A stretch of DNA of 64,000 nucleotides from Gryllotalpicola protaetiae (GCF_003627055.1 NZ_CP032624.1:930001-994000), one strand, 5' to 3'; shown: positions 27,945 through 39,193, counted from the first letter of the stretch. Notes: generated by a model not told the origin, from the letters alone. Numbers and translations are program-made.

Positions 27945-29824
27945 GCGTCCACCTCCTCTGACTCCAGGCCTGAGCGATTCCCCGATTCCTCTTCCAAGGA
28001 GGAGATGACGAACCGGTAGTGCTCGTTGCGGGCGAGCAGTTCGCTGTGGGTGCCGACGTCGGCCACCCGCCCGTCCTGCAGAAGTGCGACGCGGTCTGCG
28101 AGTGTCACGGTCGAGGGGCGGTGCGCCACGATGAGCGCGGTGGTCCCCTCGAGCACGGCGTGCAGCCGCTCGGTGACCCGGGCCTCGGTGTCGACGTCGA
28201 GCGCCGACAGCGGGTCGTCGAGCACGAGCACACTCGGCTTCGCCGCGACGGCGCGCGCGAGCGCGAGCCGTTGCCGCTGGCCGCCGGAGAGCGAGAGGCC
28301 CTCTTCACCGACCTTCGTGTCGACGCCCTCCGGCAGGTCGTACGCGAACGCCGCCTGCGCCACCTCGAGCGCCTCGGCGAGCTGCGCCTCTGCCGCCTTC
28401 TTCGTCGCGGGGTCGTCGCCGGACAGCTCCGGGCGCCCGAGCAGCACGTTGTCGCGCACCGACGCCGAGAACAGGGTCGCGTCTTCGAACGCCATCGCAA
28501 CGCGTGCTCTCAGCTCTTCGAGCGTCAGGTCGCGGATGTCGACGCCGTCGAGCCGGATCGCGCCGCCGGTCACGTCGTACAGCCGGGGCACGAGCGAGGT
28601 GAGAGTCGACTTCCCCGACCCCGTGAGGCCCACGAGCGCCATGGTCTCACCCGGCCGCAGCGTCAGGTCGATGCCGTCGACCAGGTCGGGGAACCGCTCG
28701 GGCGAGTCCTCGTAGCGGAAGTGCACGTCGTCGAACACGAGCTCGCCACGCGGGCGCTCGACGTGCACCGGCGTCTCGGGGTCGTCGATCGCGTTCGGCG
28801 TCGACATGACGTCGAAGAACCGGTCGACCGCGGTGCGCGTGTCGAAGGTCATCGACAGCAGGAATCCGATCGATTCGATGGGGAACCGCAGGACGGTGGC
28901 GGTCGCGAAGAAGGCGAGCAGCTGGCCGACGGTCAGCTGGTCCTGCGAGACCAGCCACACGCCGAGGCCGAGGCAGACCGCGAACGCGACGTCGGGCACC
29001 ATCAGGAGCCACAGCCACAGGCCGGCGACGGCGCGTGCCTTCTCGAGCTCGGTGCCGCGCAGCTCTTCGGCCTGCGCACGGAAGCCCTTGAGCGCGTGGC
29101 TGCCGCGGCCGAACGCCTTGAGCACGCGGATGCCGTGCACCGACTCCTCGACGGCGGTCGCCAGGTCGCCCTGCTGGTCCTGCGAGCGGCGCGCCACGAC
29201 GTGGTACTTGCGTTCGAAGAAGAAGCCGGCGACCCACAGCGGGATCGACAGCACGACCATGACCAGCGCGAGCAGCCAGTGGTAGTAGAACAGCACCCCG
29301 AACCCGACCACGATCGTCACGATGTTGACGACGAACAGCACGAGCCCGAACGACAGCCAGCGACGGATCAGGTTGAGGTCGCTGACGGCACGCGACAGCA
29401 GCTGGCCGCTCGGCCAGCGGTCGTGGAACACGACGGGCAGGTTCTGCAGCTTGGCGTAGAGCCCGTTGCGCAGGGTCGCCTCGACCTTGGTTCCCGGGGT
29501 GAGCACGAACCAGCGGCGCAGCGAGATCAGCACCGCCTCTGCGATGCCGAGGCCGAGGATCGCGGCAGCGGCGCCCACCACCTCATAGCGGTCGCCGCCC
29601 GGGTGCAGCAGCGTGCCGTCGACGAGTCGCTGCAGCACGAGCGGGATCGCCAGCGAGACGACGGAGGCCAGCAGCGCCGCGATCATGCCGAGCAGGATGC
29701 GCGACAGCGCTGGGCGCAGATAGGGGTACAGCCGCGAGATCGAGGCGAAGGTGGTCAGACCTTCGCCGCTCTCGCGGGTGGTGTCGAGAGGACGGTCAGT
29801 GGTCTCTGACGTTTGGGCAGACAT
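27941..29824 (-). CDS. ABC exporter half-transporter (degenerate-site subunit)
   Basis: 627 aa with six predicted membrane helices and an ATPase domain: Walker [10 protein letters not shown] (Lys405), signature [10 protein letters not shown]-loop IVAHRPST. The Walker B region reads [11 protein letters not shown], with Asp537 where the catalytic Glu should be, typical of the inactive site in heterodimeric exporters. No convincing ribosome site. A possible small gene lies 139 bp upstream on the same strand. Confidence 0.93.
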   Translation of the reverse strand: MSAQTSETTDRPLDTTRESGEGLTTFASISRLYPYLRPALSRILLGMIAALLASVVSLAIPLVLQRLVDGTLLHPGGDRYEVVGAAAAILGLGIAEAVLISLRRWFVLTPGTKVEATLRNGLYAKLQNLPVVFHDRWPSGQLLSRAVSDLNLIRRWLSFGLVLFVVNIVTIVVGFGVLFYYHWLLALVMVVLSIPLWVAGFFFERKYHVVARRSQDQQGDLATAVEESVHGIRVLKAFGRGSHALKGFRAQAEELRGTELEKARAVAGLWLWLLMVPDVAFAVCLGLGVWLVSQDQLTVGQLLAFFATATVLRFPIESIGFLLSMTFDTRTAVDRFFDVMSTPNAIDDPETPVHVERPRGELVFDDVHFRYEDSPERFPDLVDGIDLTLRPGETMALVGLTGSGKSTLTSLVPRLYDVTGGAIRLDGVDIRDLTLEELRARVAMAFEDATLFSASVRDNVLLGRPELSGDDPATKKAAEAQLAEALEVAQAAFAYDLPEGVDTKVGEEGLSLSGGQRQRLALARAVAAKPSVLVLDDPLSALDVDTEARVTERLHAVLEGTTALIVAHRPSTVTLADRVALLQDGRVADVGTHSELLARNEHYRFVISSLEEESGNRSGLESEEVDA

Positions 29825-29963
29825 GAACCAGGCAATTCTTCGTGGGAGTTGTCAGCGATGATTCCGCACACCACCGACACCGAGATCGATGGTCGATGGG
29901 CGAAAGGCGCGCGCGTGGCGCAGTGAAGCGACGGGTGCCGCGAGTCGAATGCGGCGCGGCTCG

Positions 29964-30080
29964 CTAGTGCGGCCGACGGATGCCGGCGGCGGGACCCTCG
30001 ACCACACGGTGGCCGTACACTCCGAGGGCGCCGGCGACACCAGCGACGACGAACTTCGTCTCAAGCGTGGTGTTAGACAT
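29964..30080 (-). CDS. Candidate 38-aa small protein upstream of the ABC exporter
   Basis: ATG at 30080, stop TAG at 29964-29966. AGGAGG stands 5 nt before the ATG, and a TTGTAC-17 bp-TAGGCT promoter lies about 75 nt further upstream. The product starts MSNTTLETKFVVAGVAGALG and ends GIRRPH: a short hydrophobic Ala/Gly/Val segment flanked by charged residues, possibly a single membrane helix. I know no family for it. It could be a small membrane protein associated with the exporter or a leader peptide. Rated on ribosome site and promoter only. Confidence 0.5.
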   Translation of the reverse strand: MSNTTLETKFVVAGVAGALGVYGHRVVEGPAAGIRRPH

Positions 30081-30160
30081 TCCGGCCTCCTGGATGTGCG
30101 CGATGCGAGTTCCGTAACATGCCTGCGAGAGCAGATCTGCACACGCGAAGCGAACTCACA

Positions 30161-30189
30161 GCCTAACCCCGTCAGGAAAACGCGTACAA
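30161..30189 (-). promoter_or_regulatory. Promoter for the small gene and possibly the ABC exporter
   Basis: On the minus strand: TTGTAC (complement of 30184-30189), 17 bp, TAGGCT (complement of 30161-30166). Predicted start near 30154, giving a 5' leader of about 75 nt before the 38-codon ORF. The remaining gap (29825-29963, 30081-30160) shows no other gene. Confidence 0.5.
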
Positions 30190-30230
30190 GTCAGCCACGA
30201 GCAAACGCGACAGAACTCATGACAAAGAGG

Positions 30231-31415
30231 TCAGCTGCGGATCGAGAGACACGTCGCCGAGCCCTCGAGCTTCTCGAATTCCGAGAGGTCGATCTTCACC
30301 ACGGTGTAGCCGAGGTCCGCCACGAGCCCCGCTGTTCCGGGGGCGGAAGCGGGCACGAGCACGGTGCGCTCGTCGAGCGGCACGACGTTGGCGCTCTCGC
30401 CCGCCGGGACACGCAGCGCGCGCTCGAACACCCCGGGCTCGAGCTCGCCCGACACGAGCACGGTGCCGTCGGGCAGCGCAGTGGCGATGGTCTTGAGGTG
30501 CAGAGCCGACGGCACCGGCACGGCGACGACGGTCAGGTCGAGCCCGGCCATGGCGACGACCTCGCGCAGCTGGCGGATGCCGTCGGCATCCGTTCGCCCG
30601 CTGCGCCCGACGTACACCGTCTCTCCCACCACGAGCACGTCGCCGCCGTCGAGCGTGCCCGGCGCCTCGAGCTCGTAGAGCGTGAAGCCGTTCTCACGCA
30701 GGCGGTCGCCGACCGCGGCGACCTCGACGCGGCGCCCCTCGGCGCCCGGCCGGGTGAGCACCGCGATCGACGGTGAGAGCACCACGGCCGCGTCCTCGAC
30801 GAACACCGCGTCGGGCTGGTCGTCGGCTGCCGCGATCTCGACGATCTGCCAGCCGGCGCCGGTCAGCGCCGACACGTAGTCATCCCACTGCTTGTCGGCC
30901 GCCTCTGCGTCGACCAGCACGCGCGGCTGGTTGGTCACAATGCCCTCGGCGAGCTTCGCCGACGGGATGCGCACGAAGGCGACGCGGCCGCGGGTCGCGG
31001 GCCGCGCGACCCAGGTACGCCAGACGCGGCGGCCCAGCAGGGCGCTCGTGACCGTCGCGGCGACGATGAACAGGAAGTAGAACGCGACCACCTGGTCGAG
31101 GATCTGCACCACGTCGCCGCGGGCCACCGAGAGGCCGCCGGTCGCCGCGCCGAGCAGGCCGCCCACGAGTCCGGTGATCAGCGCACCCCACCAGCTCGCG
31201 AACGCGTCGATGAGCCCCGCGATGAAGGCGACGATGAGCAGGACGAGCGCGGGCAGCGCGAAGTTCTCCGTCAGCGGCAGCAGGGTCTGCAGGCTCAACG
31301 AGCTCGCCGAGTCGACGAGGAAGAACGCGAGCACCGTCACCGCGTAGGCCACCAGGGCGGTCGCGAGGGCGGCGAAGAACGAGGCGGTGAGCCGGCGGCT
31401 CCAGGGGGTGATCAT
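30231..31415 (-). CDS. Dimethylarginine dimethylaminohydrolase-like enzyme with N-terminal membrane domain
   Basis: 394 aa from ATG 31415, 10 nt after the purH stop; a longer frame overlaps purH. Residues 1-140 hold about four membrane helices (LTASFFAALATALVAYAVTVLAFFL and three more). From about residue 150 a DDAH/arginine-deiminase fold follows: FVEDAAVV, TLDGGDVLVVG, His in PSALHLKTIATAL and catalytic Cys389 in GSATCLS. Such enzymes convert methylarginines to citrulline plus methylamines. The membrane fusion is unusual; standard DDAH is about 260 aa and soluble. Confidence 0.85.
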   Translation of the reverse strand: MITPWSRRLTASFFAALATALVAYAVTVLAFFLVDSASSLSLQTLLPLTENFALPALVLLIVAFIAGLIDAFASWWGALITGLVGGLLGAATGGLSVARGDVVQILDQVVAFYFLFIVAATVTSALLGRRVWRTWVARPATRGRVAFVRIPSAKLAEGIVTNQPRVLVDAEAADKQWDDYVSALTGAGWQIVEIAAADDQPDAVFVEDAAVVLSPSIAVLTRPGAEGRRVEVAAVGDRLRENGFTLYELEAPGTLDGGDVLVVGETVYVGRSGRTDADGIRQLREVVAMAGLDLTVVAVPVPSALHLKTIATALPDGTVLVSGELEPGVFERALRVPAGESANVVPLDERTVLVPASAPGTAGLVADLGYTVVKIDLSEFEKLEGSATCLSIRS

Positions 31416-31425
31416 GTGCTGTCTC

Positions 31426-33084
31426 TCAGTGGAAGAAGTGGCGCTCGCCGGTGAAGTACATCGTGACGCCGGCGGCCTTCGCCACCGCGATGACCTCTTC
31501 GTCGCGGATCGATCCGCCCGGCTGCACGATCGCGGTGACACCGGCCGAGATCAGGATCTCGGGGCCGTCGGCGAACGGGAAGAACGCGTCGGAGGCCGCG
31601 ACGGAGCCGCGGGCGCGCTCCTCGCCCTCGGCGAGCGAGTTGGCTCGCTCGACGGCGAGGTGGCAGGAGTCCACGCGGTTCACCTGGCCCATGCCGACCC
31701 CCACGGATGCCCCGCCCGAAGCCAGCAGGATCGCGTTCGACTTCACGGCGCGGCACGCGCGCCACGCGAACTCGAGGTCGGCCAGCGTCGCGGCGTCGGC
31801 GGCGTCGCCCGCCACGAGCTGCCAGGTGCTCGAGATGGAGCCGGCAGGGAAGGCATCCGCCTGCTGCACCAGCACACCGCCCGAGATCTGCTTGAACTCG
31901 TATTCCGCACGCCGGTAGTCGGCGGGCAGCCGCAGGATGCGCAGATTCTTCTTGCTCTGCAGCAGCTCGAGCGCTGCCGGCTCGTAGTCGGGCGCGATGA
32001 TCACCTCGGTGAAGATGCCCTTCACCGTCTCGGCCAGCGCGAGCGTGACCGTGCGGTTCGCCGCGATGACGCCGCCGTAGGCGCTCACCGGGTCGCAGGC
32101 GTGCGCCTTGCGGTGTGCCTCGGCGATGTCGGCGTCGGACGCGATGCCGCACGGGTTCGCGTGCTTGATGATCGCGACAGCCGGCTCGTCGAAGTCGTAG
32201 GCGGCGCGCAGGGCGGCGTCGGCGTCGGTGTAGTTGTTGTACGACATCTCCTTGCCGCCGAGCTGCTCGGCCTGCGCGATACCCGAGCCCGACTGCAGCG
32301 GGCCGCGCGCGGAATCCGTGTAGATGGCGGCGGCCTGGTGCGCGTTCTCGCCGTAGCGCAGCGTGTGCTGCAACTCACCGGTGACGGTGACGGATGCCGC
32401 GAAGTCGGTGCCGGACGCAGAGGCGTGCGTCGAAGCATCCGCCCGCGCACCGGTCTCGACGTTCTGCGCGAACCAGGCGCTCACCGCCCTGTCGTAGTCG
32501 GCCGTGTGCTGGAACGCCTTGGTCGCGAGGTCGCCGCGCAGCGCGAGGCTCGTTCCGCCTGCCTGCACCGCCGCGATCACCTCGGGGTACGACGCCGGCG
32601 AGACGACGATCGCGACGTTGGCGTAGTTCTTGGCGCTCGCGCGCACCATCGCGGGCCCGCCGATGTCGATCTGCTCGACGACATCGTTGCCCTGTGCACC
32701 GCTCGCGACGGTCTCTTTGAAGGGGTACAGGTTCACGACGACGAGCTCGAACGGCGTGATGCCGAGCTCGGCGAGCTGCTGCTCGTGGTCTTCGAGGCGA
32801 AGGTCGGCGAGCAGGCCGGCGTGCACGGCAGGATGCAGGGTCTTGACGCGCCCGCCGAGGGACTCGGGGAAGCCCGTGATGGCGGCGACGTCGGTCACCT
32901 CGATGCCGAGCGAGCGGATGCTTGCCGCCGTCGACCCCGTCGACACGATCTCGACCCCCGCGTCCGCCAGGGCGCGCGCCAGCAGGTCGAGGTCGGTCTT
33001 GTCGGAGAGCGAGATCAGGGCGCGGCGCACGGGGACGATGTCGCGCTCGCGGTACAGGCTGGGGTCGGCGGCGTGGGCGCTCAT
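31426..33084 (-). CDS. purH: Bifunctional AICAR formyltransferase/IMP cyclohydrolase
   Basis: 552 aa from ATG 33084 with AAGGAG upstream. Catalyses the last two steps of IMP synthesis, using 10-formyl-THF. N-terminal cyclohydrolase domain ([27 protein letters not shown]) and C-terminal formyltransferase domain with catalytic Lys-His in [17 protein letters not shown] and the terminal YFTGERHF are also typical. Overlaps purN by ATGA. Confidence 0.97.
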   Translation of the reverse strand: MSAHAADPSLYRERDIVPVRRALISLSDKTDLDLLARALADAGVEIVSTGSTAASIRSLGIEVTDVAAITGFPESLGGRVKTLHPAVHAGLLADLRLEDHEQQLAELGITPFELVVVNLYPFKETVASGAQGNDVVEQIDIGGPAMVRASAKNYANVAIVVSPASYPEVIAAVQAGGTSLALRGDLATKAFQHTADYDRAVSAWFAQNVETGARADASTHASASGTDFAASVTVTGELQHTLRYGENAHQAAAIYTDSARGPLQSGSGIAQAEQLGGKEMSYNNYTDADAALRAAYDFDEPAVAIIKHANPCGIASDADIAEAHRKAHACDPVSAYGGVIAANRTVTLALAETVKGIFTEVIIAPDYEPAALELLQSKKNLRILRLPADYRRAEYEFKQISGGVLVQQADAFPAGSISSTWQLVAGDAADAATLADLEFAWRACRAVKSNAILLASGGASVGVGMGQVNRVDSCHLAVERANSLAEGEERARGSVAASDAFFPFADGPEILISAGVTAIVQPGGSIRDEEVIAVAKAAGVTMYFTGERHFFH

Positions 33085-33677
33085 GCTTTCGAGAGCTCCT
33101 TCAGATCGAGGTTTCCGTTCGCGATGTCGAGGACCGCCTGGATCAGCAGGCGGCGCTCGACGGGCTTGATGCGCTCGTGCAGCGAGGTCTCGGTGTCGCC
33201 CGGCACGATGGCGATGCGCTCGCGGGCGATGATCGGGCCGCTGTCGACGCCGTTGTCGACCACGATGAGGCTCGCACCGGTCTGCGTGGCGCCCGCGGCG
33301 AGCGCGTCGCGCACGCCGTGCGCCCCCGGGAACTCGGGCAGGTAGGCCGGGTGCGTGTTGATCAGGTGCGGCGCGAGCGCATCGACGACATGCGCGGGCA
33401 GCAGGCGCATGAAACCGGAGAGCACGACGAGGTCGGGATTCCACTGCCGGATCTGCTCGAGCAGGGCGTCGCCCCACGCGTCGCGGGTCTCGAAGCTCGA
33501 CAGCGCGACCTCGAAGGTGGGGACGCCGAAGTCCTCGGCGTGGGTAAGGCCCTCTGCCTCCGGGCGGTCGGTTCCGACAGCGACGACGCGGGCCGGGTAC
33601 TCGGCGTCTGCGGCTGCCTCGAGCAGCGCACGCAGATTGGACCCGCCCCCGGAGATGAGCACAACGACCGAGAGCAC
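33081..33677 (-). CDS. purN: Phosphoribosylglycinamide formyltransferase
   Basis: 198 aa from GTG 33677. Formylates GAR with 10-formyl-THF in purine synthesis. [11 protein letters not shown] phosphate loop, catalytic Asn-His in [17 protein letters not shown] and Asp in [17 protein letters not shown] (complement of 33684-33689) is 6 nt before the GTG, so the purN-purH(-DDAH) transcript is probably leaderless. Confidence 0.96.
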   Translation of the reverse strand: MLSVVVLISGGGSNLRALLEAAADAEYPARVVAVGTDRPEAEGLTHAEDFGVPTFEVALSSFETRDAWGDALLEQIRQWNPDLVVLSGFMRLLPAHVVDALAPHLINTHPAYLPEFPGAHGVRDALAAGATQTGASLIVVDNGVDSGPIIARERIAIVPGDTETSLHERIKPVERRLLIQAVLDIANGNLDLKELSKA

Positions 33678-33710
33678 GCCCTCAGCCTACCGGGCCGGGG
33701 TGGGCGGGTT

Positions 33711-33772
33711 CCGCGGGTGCGAAAAGCACGCTCAACGGCCCACGAACGTGCGTTTGGCACCTTCGCCTGCGG
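33711..33772. repeat. Extragenic structured repeat, family E copy 2
   Basis: Begins CCGCGGGTGCGAAAAG and continues with ACGCTC, CGG, ACGA, CGTGCG and GCACC blocks that align with the minus strand of 4693-4750. Inner arms AAAAGCACG and CGTGCGTTT pair imperfectly. It fills the gap between the 3' end of the PerM-like gene and the purN promoter. Confidence 0.6.
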
Positions 33773-33783
33773 GCGAGCGGCGG

Positions 33784-35070
33784 TCAGTCGCGCGTTGCCG
33801 CGAAGTCCGGCTCTGGTGTGGGCCTTTTCTCGACGACCGAGCGGTCGCGAGCCAGCGGGGTCCAGTCCATCGCCTGGCCGCGCAGGTGGCCGGCCGCGAG
33901 GCCGAACGCCATTCCGACCCCGAGTTCGAGGGCGCCGAACACCCCGGTCTGCCAGGCGCTCGGGCCGAGGTGCGCCAGCACCCCTGGCGCGAGGGTCCCG
34001 CCCGACCACCACGCGAGCAGCGCGAGCAGCGCTCCCCCGAACACCGCGGTGCCGACGGCGACCAGCACGAGGTCGAGCGGGGTGTCGAACGGGGGCGTCG
34101 ACCGCTTCAGGAGGCGGTGGGTGAGGAATCCGCTCGCCGCCCCGCACAGCACCGGAATCACGACGGCGACGAACGCCGCGGACGGCGAGTGCGACGGGAC
34201 GATCGCGAGCAGCGGCACGCCGGGCAGGCGTGCCGCGAGGCCGGAGCCGGGGGCGACCGCCGCCCCACCGCCGAGTGCGAAACCGGGCCCGATCAGCCAC
34301 GACATCGCCCAGAACACGGCGTTCGGAAGGAAGGCGAGCTGCGCGATGGTGAGCGTCGCGCCGCCGAGGTAGCCGGTCTGGAGCGCCTCATAGAGCGACA
34401 CGGCCCTGCCGAAATGAGCGAAGAGCAGCAGGGCGACGAACAGGGCGGATGCCGCGACCAGCAGCGCCACCGCCCCGGTCGCTGCACGCAGCGACGCTCC
34501 GACGACGGCGCGCACCTCAGCACCGAATGCGTGGGCGAGGGCCGCCGGAACATGGTCGCGGTTGCCGGCCCAGTCGATGCCGACGCCGAGCACGATCCCG
34601 GCGGCGAAGGTCGCGCCGGCCACGGGGGCTGCCTGCGAGACGACCGGGCCGAAGACATCCGCCTGGGCGGTGAGCGCGACCGCCCACGCCGCAAGCGCAA
34701 AGGTTGCGATCGCCGAGATCGCGCCGCTCAGCACGAATGGCGTCTCGGCCGCGCGGCGGCCGATGCGGGCGCCCATCACCACGGTGAAGAGTGCGACGCC
34801 GAGGCCCGCGATGGTGACCGTGAACGGCGGCACCGCGCCTGGCAGGCCGAGGCCGAGCGCCGTCAGACGGTCCAGATCGACGTGGGCGTCGACGCCGAGG
34901 CCGAGCAGCCAGGCATCCGCCGCAGCGCGCCAGAAAACCGCCCAGCTCGTGGCCATGTGGTACTGCACCGCCCACACCAGGGTGAGCGGTGCGAGCGCGA
35001 CCCCGAGTCCGATCGCCGCCGTGATCACCGCCTCGAAGGCGGCCAGGAACGCGACGACTGCTCGGGTCAT
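33784..35070 (-). CDS. PerM-like multi-pass membrane protein (DUF6350)
   Basis: 428 aa from ATG 35070, with TACCGT (complement of 35077-35082) 6 nt upstream. About ten hydrophobic segments and a polar C-terminal tail. Sequence style and position next to purN-purH match mycobacterial PerM (Rv0955 beside purN Rv0956 and purH Rv0957), a divisome-associated membrane protein needed for persistence. Assignment is by synteny and topology; I see no catalytic motif. Confidence 0.75.
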   Translation of the reverse strand: MTRAVVAFLAAFEAVITAAIGLGVALAPLTLVWAVQYHMATSWAVFWRAAADAWLLGLGVDAHVDLDRLTALGLGLPGAVPPFTVTIAGLGVALFTVVMGARIGRRAAETPFVLSGAISAIATFALAAWAVALTAQADVFGPVVSQAAPVAGATFAAGIVLGVGIDWAGNRDHVPAALAHAFGAEVRAVVGASLRAATGAVALLVAASALFVALLLFAHFGRAVSLYEALQTGYLGGATLTIAQLAFLPNAVFWAMSWLIGPGFALGGGAAVAPGSGLAARLPGVPLLAIVPSHSPSAAFVAVVIPVLCGAASGFLTHRLLKRSTPPFDTPLDLVLVAVGTAVFGGALLALLAWWSGGTLAPGVLAHLGPSAWQTGVFGALELGVGMAFGLAAGHLRGQAMDWTPLARDRSVVEKRPTPEPDFAATRD

Positions 35071-35132
35071 GGGGCCACGGTAACGGCGCGGGCCGCGGGG
35101 GCACGGATGCCTCGCCGGGCCTGCGCAGACCG

Positions 35133-35603
35133 TCAGCCGTCGAACGCCGCTTGAAGTGCGGGAAGGTCGAGCTTGCCCATGGTGAGCATCGCGGCGACCG
35201 TGCGATTGACGGCCTCGGGGTCGTCGCTCGCGTAGAACTCCCAGAGCTGCGTGGGCACGACCTGCCAGCTGAGGCCCCATCGGTCGGTCAGCCAGCCGCA
35301 CTGGCTGGGCTCGCCGCCGTCTTTCAGCAGCGCGTCCCACAGCCGGTCGATCTCGGCCTGCGTGTCGACCTCGATGAACATCGAATAGGCCATGGTCGGC
35401 TTGAACGCAGGGCCGCCGTTGATCGCGTAGTACTCGGTGCCGCCGAGCTCGAAGGCGAGGGTGTAGACAACCGGGTCCATCGCGCCCGATGTCGGGAAGT
35501 TCTGCACCCAGAGGATTCGCCCGTCGTCGAACAGGCTGACGTAGTACTCGGCCGCTTCCTTTGCGCCCTCTGGGAACCAGATGAATGGGGTGACCTTTGC
35601 CAT
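35133..35603 (-). CDS. VOC-superfamily protein (PhnB/3-demethylubiquinone methyltransferase-like)
   Basis: 156 aa. Glyoxalase/bleomycin-resistance fold of the PhnB-like type: KVTPFIWFPEGAKEAAEYYVSLF at the N-terminus, TLAFELGGTEYYAINGGP, and CGWLTDRWGLSWQVVP, ending in a helix used for dimerisation. Function unknown; despite the database name it is not a methyltransferase. TAGCGT (complement of 35611-35616) is 7 nt before the ATG. Confidence 0.87.
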   Translation of the reverse strand: MAKVTPFIWFPEGAKEAAEYYVSLFDDGRILWVQNFPTSGAMDPVVYTLAFELGGTEYYAINGGPAFKPTMAYSMFIEVDTQAEIDRLWDALLKDGGEPSQCGWLTDRWGLSWQVVPTQLWEFYASDDPEAVNRTVAAMLTMGKLDLPALQAAFDG

Positions 35604-35675
35604 GGCCGGCACGCTACGCCAGGCGAGCGGATGCCGGAACAAGCAGTCGCGGCATCCGGTCGCCGTCGCGGTCAA

Positions 35676-35735
35676 AACGCCGTAGGGCTCACGTTCTTCG
35701 AAAAAACGTGAGCCCTGCGTGAGCTTTGCCGCGTT
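35676..35735. repeat. Family A extragenic hairpin, copy 1 (terminator of sucCD)
   Basis: Stem AGGGCTCACGTT (35684-35695) with AACGTGAGCCCT (35705-35716), loop CTTCGAAAA, enclosed by AACGC (35676-35680) and GCGTT (35731-35735). Same architecture as 46354-46415 with compensatory stem changes. Located directly after sucD on its transcript; can act as a terminator. Confidence 0.8.
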
Positions 35736-35748
35736 GTGCGCGACGCGC

Positions 35749-36663
<915 letters not shown>

Positions 36664-36700
36664 TCAGTCCTTGATTTCGATCAGGCGGGGTCGGCGGGGT

Positions 36701-37864
36701 TCAGGCGGCGGCCAGCTCGGCGGCCTTGTCGGCGCCGTCGTCCATCGTGGTCGCAAGCGTCACAAGCGGGTGCGCGGCCGCGGTGAGGATCGCGCGGCCC
36801 TCTTCCACCTGGTTGCCGTCGAGGCGCACGACGAGCGGCTTGGTCGCCGCGTCGCCGAGGATGCCGAGGGCGGCGACGATGCCGTTCGCGACGGCGACGC
36901 ACGAGGTGATGCCGCCGAAGACGTTGACGAACACGCTCTTGACCTGCGGGTCGCCGAGGATCACGTCGAGGCCGGCGGCCATGACCTCGGCCGAGGCGCC
37001 GCCGCCGATGTCGAGGAAGTTCGCGGGCTTCACGCCACCGTGCGCCTCGCCGGCGTAGGCGACGACGTCGAGCGTCGACATCACGAGCCCCGCGCCGTTG
37101 CCGATGATGCCGACCTCGCCGTCGAGCTTGACGTAGTTGAGGTCATTGGCCTTGGCCTTCGCCTCGAGCGGGTCCTCTGAGGCGGCATCCACCAGAGCCT
37201 CGTGATCGGGGTGGCGGAAGGCCGCGTTGTCGTCGAGCGACACCTTGCCGTCGAGCGCGATGATGTCGCCCGAACCGGTGAGCACGAGCGGGTTCACCTC
37301 GACCAGCGTGGCGTCCTCGCCCTTGTACACGTCGAAGAGCTTGACGAAGACCGGGGCGACCTTCTCGATCAGCTCGGCGGGGAACTTCGCGGCGACCGCG
37401 ATCTCGCGCGCCTTCTCGAGCGGCAGGCCCTCAGCCGGGTCGACCTCGACGCGTGCGAGCGCCTCTGGCCGCTCCTCGGCGAGCTGCTCGATCTCCATGC
37501 CGCCCTCGTACGAGGCGAGCGACAGGTACGAGCGGTTCGCCCGGTCGAGCAGCACCGAGAAGTAGAACTCCTGCGTGATGTCGGCGCCTTCTGCGACCAT
37601 GACGCGCTTCACGACGTGGCCCTTGATGTCGAGGCCGAGGATCGACTGCGCTGCGGCGAAGGCGTCGTCGGGGGTCTTCGCGACCTTCACGCCGCCCGCC
37701 TTGCCGCGGCCGCCGACCTTCACCTGCGCCTTGACGACAGTGACGCCGCCCAGCGTCTCCGACGCGGCGCGCACCTCGTCGGGAGTGTCGGCGATGATGC
37801 CCTTCAGAACGGGCACGTCGTACTTCTCGAACAGGTCTCGGGCCTGGTACTCGTACAGATCCAC
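36701..37864 (-). CDS. sucC: Succinyl-CoA synthetase beta subunit
   Basis: 387 aa from GTG 37864, which gives the standard opening [15 protein letters not shown] longer frame to 37894 would run through the palindrome and is rejected. ATP-grasp domain ([17 protein letters not shown]), then the C-terminal ligase domain ([23 protein letters not shown]). The TCTCGA-NN-TCGAGA palindrome lies 14-27 bp before the start. Confidence 0.96.
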   Translation of the reverse strand: MDLYEYQARDLFEKYDVPVLKGIIADTPDEVRAASETLGGVTVVKAQVKVGGRGKAGGVKVAKTPDDAFAAAQSILGLDIKGHVVKRVMVAEGADITQEFYFSVLLDRANRSYLSLASYEGGMEIEQLAEERPEALARVEVDPAEGLPLEKAREIAVAAKFPAELIEKVAPVFVKLFDVYKGEDATLVEVNPLVLTGSGDIIALDGKVSLDDNAAFRHPDHEALVDAASEDPLEAKAKANDLNYVKLDGEVGIIGNGAGLVMSTLDVVAYAGEAHGGVKPANFLDIGGGASAEVMAAGLDVILGDPQVKSVFVNVFGGITSCVAVANGIVAALGILGDAATKPLVVRLDGNQVEEGRAILTAAAHPLVTLATTMDDGADKAAELAAA

Positions 37865-37877
37865 TGTGTTCCATCTC

Positions 37878-37891
37878 TCTCGACATCGAGA
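37878..37891. promoter_or_regulatory. TCTCGACATCGAGA palindrome upstream of sucC (operator candidate)
   Basis: Arms TCTCGA and TCGAGA are perfect around a CA centre. The same arms form the icd palindrome at 25167-25184. It is close to the start codon, so a bound protein would block initiation of the sucCD transcript. Confidence 0.65.
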
Positions 37892-37958
37892 CAATTCCGC
37901 AGGCCACTCTACCGCGGTGAGATTGCCTGATTGAGACGGGGCGGATGCCTGCGCCCGG

Positions 37959-39152
37959 TCACTCCTCCGTCGGAATCGGGTTCTTCGGCAGCTTCTTCAC
38001 CCGCGGGCGCCGCTTCGGCCGCTCGGGGATCATCGACCGCATCTCCTCGACGCGTCCCCAGCACAAGAGCCGGTCCTCTGCCTCCAGCCGCTGAGAGAAC
38101 GACGGGTTCGGAATGACCCCGGCGCCGCGGTGCAGCGTGAGCACCGTGATGTCACGTTCACGCAGGCCCGACTCGCCGATCGACTTGCCGACGAGGTCGG
38201 CGTCGCCGTGCACGACGAGCTCGGCGACGCCGTAGCCGGTCGAGACAGACAGCCGCTCGCGCACGTCGATCTGCGGGAACGCGACCTGGTTCGCGATGTA
38301 GTCGATGATGGCACCGGCGACGTCGAGCTTGGTCGCCGTCTCGATGCCCTCGAGGCCGGGCGACGAGTTGACCTCCATCACGAGCGGCCCGTCGTCGCTC
38401 TCGAGCATGTCGACGCCGGCGACCCGCAGCCCCATGATCTGCGCGGCGCGCACCGCCATGCGGGTGTACTCGTCGTCGAGCTCGACCTTCTCGACGCTGC
38501 CGCCGCGGTGCACGTTCGACCGGAACTCTGTGCCGCTCGCGCTGCGCCGCATCGCGGCGACCACGCGGTCGCCGACGACGAGGGCGCGGATGTCGCGGCC
38601 GCGCGACTCGCGGATGAACCGCTGGATCAGCACGTTCTGCCTGGCCGACTGCAGCGTCTCGATGATCGCCTCCGCCACCTTGAGCTCGGGCGCGAGGATC
38701 ACGCCGATCCCCTGCGTGCCCTCGATCAGCTTGAGCACGACCGGCGCCCCGCCGACCCGCTCGATGGCGGGCACCACATCGGCGCGGTTCCGCACGAACG
38801 CGGTGGGCGGCATCGCGATGCCATGCCGAGACAGGATCTGATTCGCGCGCAGCTTGTCGCGCGAGTTGCTGATGCCGTTGGCGGTGTTCGGCGTGTAGAC
38901 GTCCATCTGCTCGAACTGCCGCACGACCGCCGTGCCGTAGTAGGTGATCGAGTTGCCGATACGCGGGATCACGGCGTCGTAGTCCGACAACTGGCGGCCC
39001 CGGTAGAGCAGGTCGGGCTGCTCAGCGGACAGGTCGATCGCGAACCGCAGCGTGTTCAGCACCTTCGGCTCGTGGCCGCGGTCGGCGGCTGCGGCCCTCA
39101 GCCGCTGGGTGCTGTAGCTGCGCGGCGCGCGCGACAAGATCGCGATCTTCAC
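37959..39152 (-). CDS. rimK: RimK-family ATP-grasp ligase with C-terminal RCK_C/TrkA-C domain
   Basis: 397 aa from a GTG with AGGAAC upstream. Residues 1-290 match Rim[32 protein letters not shown]-grasp [12 protein letters not shown] and metal-binding [21 protein letters not shown]. RimK adds glutamates to the C-terminus of ribosomal protein S6. Residues about 300-375 form a TrkA-C-like domain ([30 protein letters not shown]), usually a ligand-sensing module. Divergent from a RimB-like protease, supporting the assignment; the actual target is unproven. Confidence 0.87.
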   Translation of the reverse strand: MKIAILSRAPRSYSTQRLRAAAADRGHEPKVLNTLRFAIDLSAEQPDLLYRGRQLSDYDAVIPRIGNSITYYGTAVVRQFEQMDVYTPNTANGISNSRDKLRANQILSRHGIAMPPTAFVRNRADVVPAIERVGGAPVVLKLIEGTQGIGVILAPELKVAEAIIETLQSARQNVLIQRFIRESRGRDIRALVVGDRVVAAMRRSASGTEFRSNVHRGGSVEKVELDDEYTRMAVRAAQIMGLRVAGVDMLESDDGPLVMEVNSSPGLEGIETATKLDVAGAIIDYIANQVAFPQIDVRERLSVSTGYGVAELVVHGDADLVGKSIGESGLRERDITVLTLHRGAGVIPNPSFSQRLEAEDRLLCWGRVEEMRSMIPERPKRRPRVKKLPKNPIPTEE

Positions 39153-39156
39153 TGTG

Positions 39157-39184
39157 GTTCCTGTTTGGCTCTAGTTCCTGTTTG
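39157..39184. repeat. Two direct repeats GTTCCTGTTTG, 17-bp period, between rimK and the RimB-like gene
   Basis: Exact 11-bp copies at 39157-39167 and 39174-39184 fill the 41-bp divergent gap. On the minus strand the copy nearest rimK supplies its AGGAAC ribosome site. May be a regulatory site for the divergent pair. Confidence 0.45.
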
Positions 39185-39193
39185 ACTGGCGAC

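Noticed and set aside
37865-37894. N-terminal extension of sucC to 37894
   Set aside because: It would run through the palindrome and adds ten residues not seen before the conserved [10 protein letters not shown] start.
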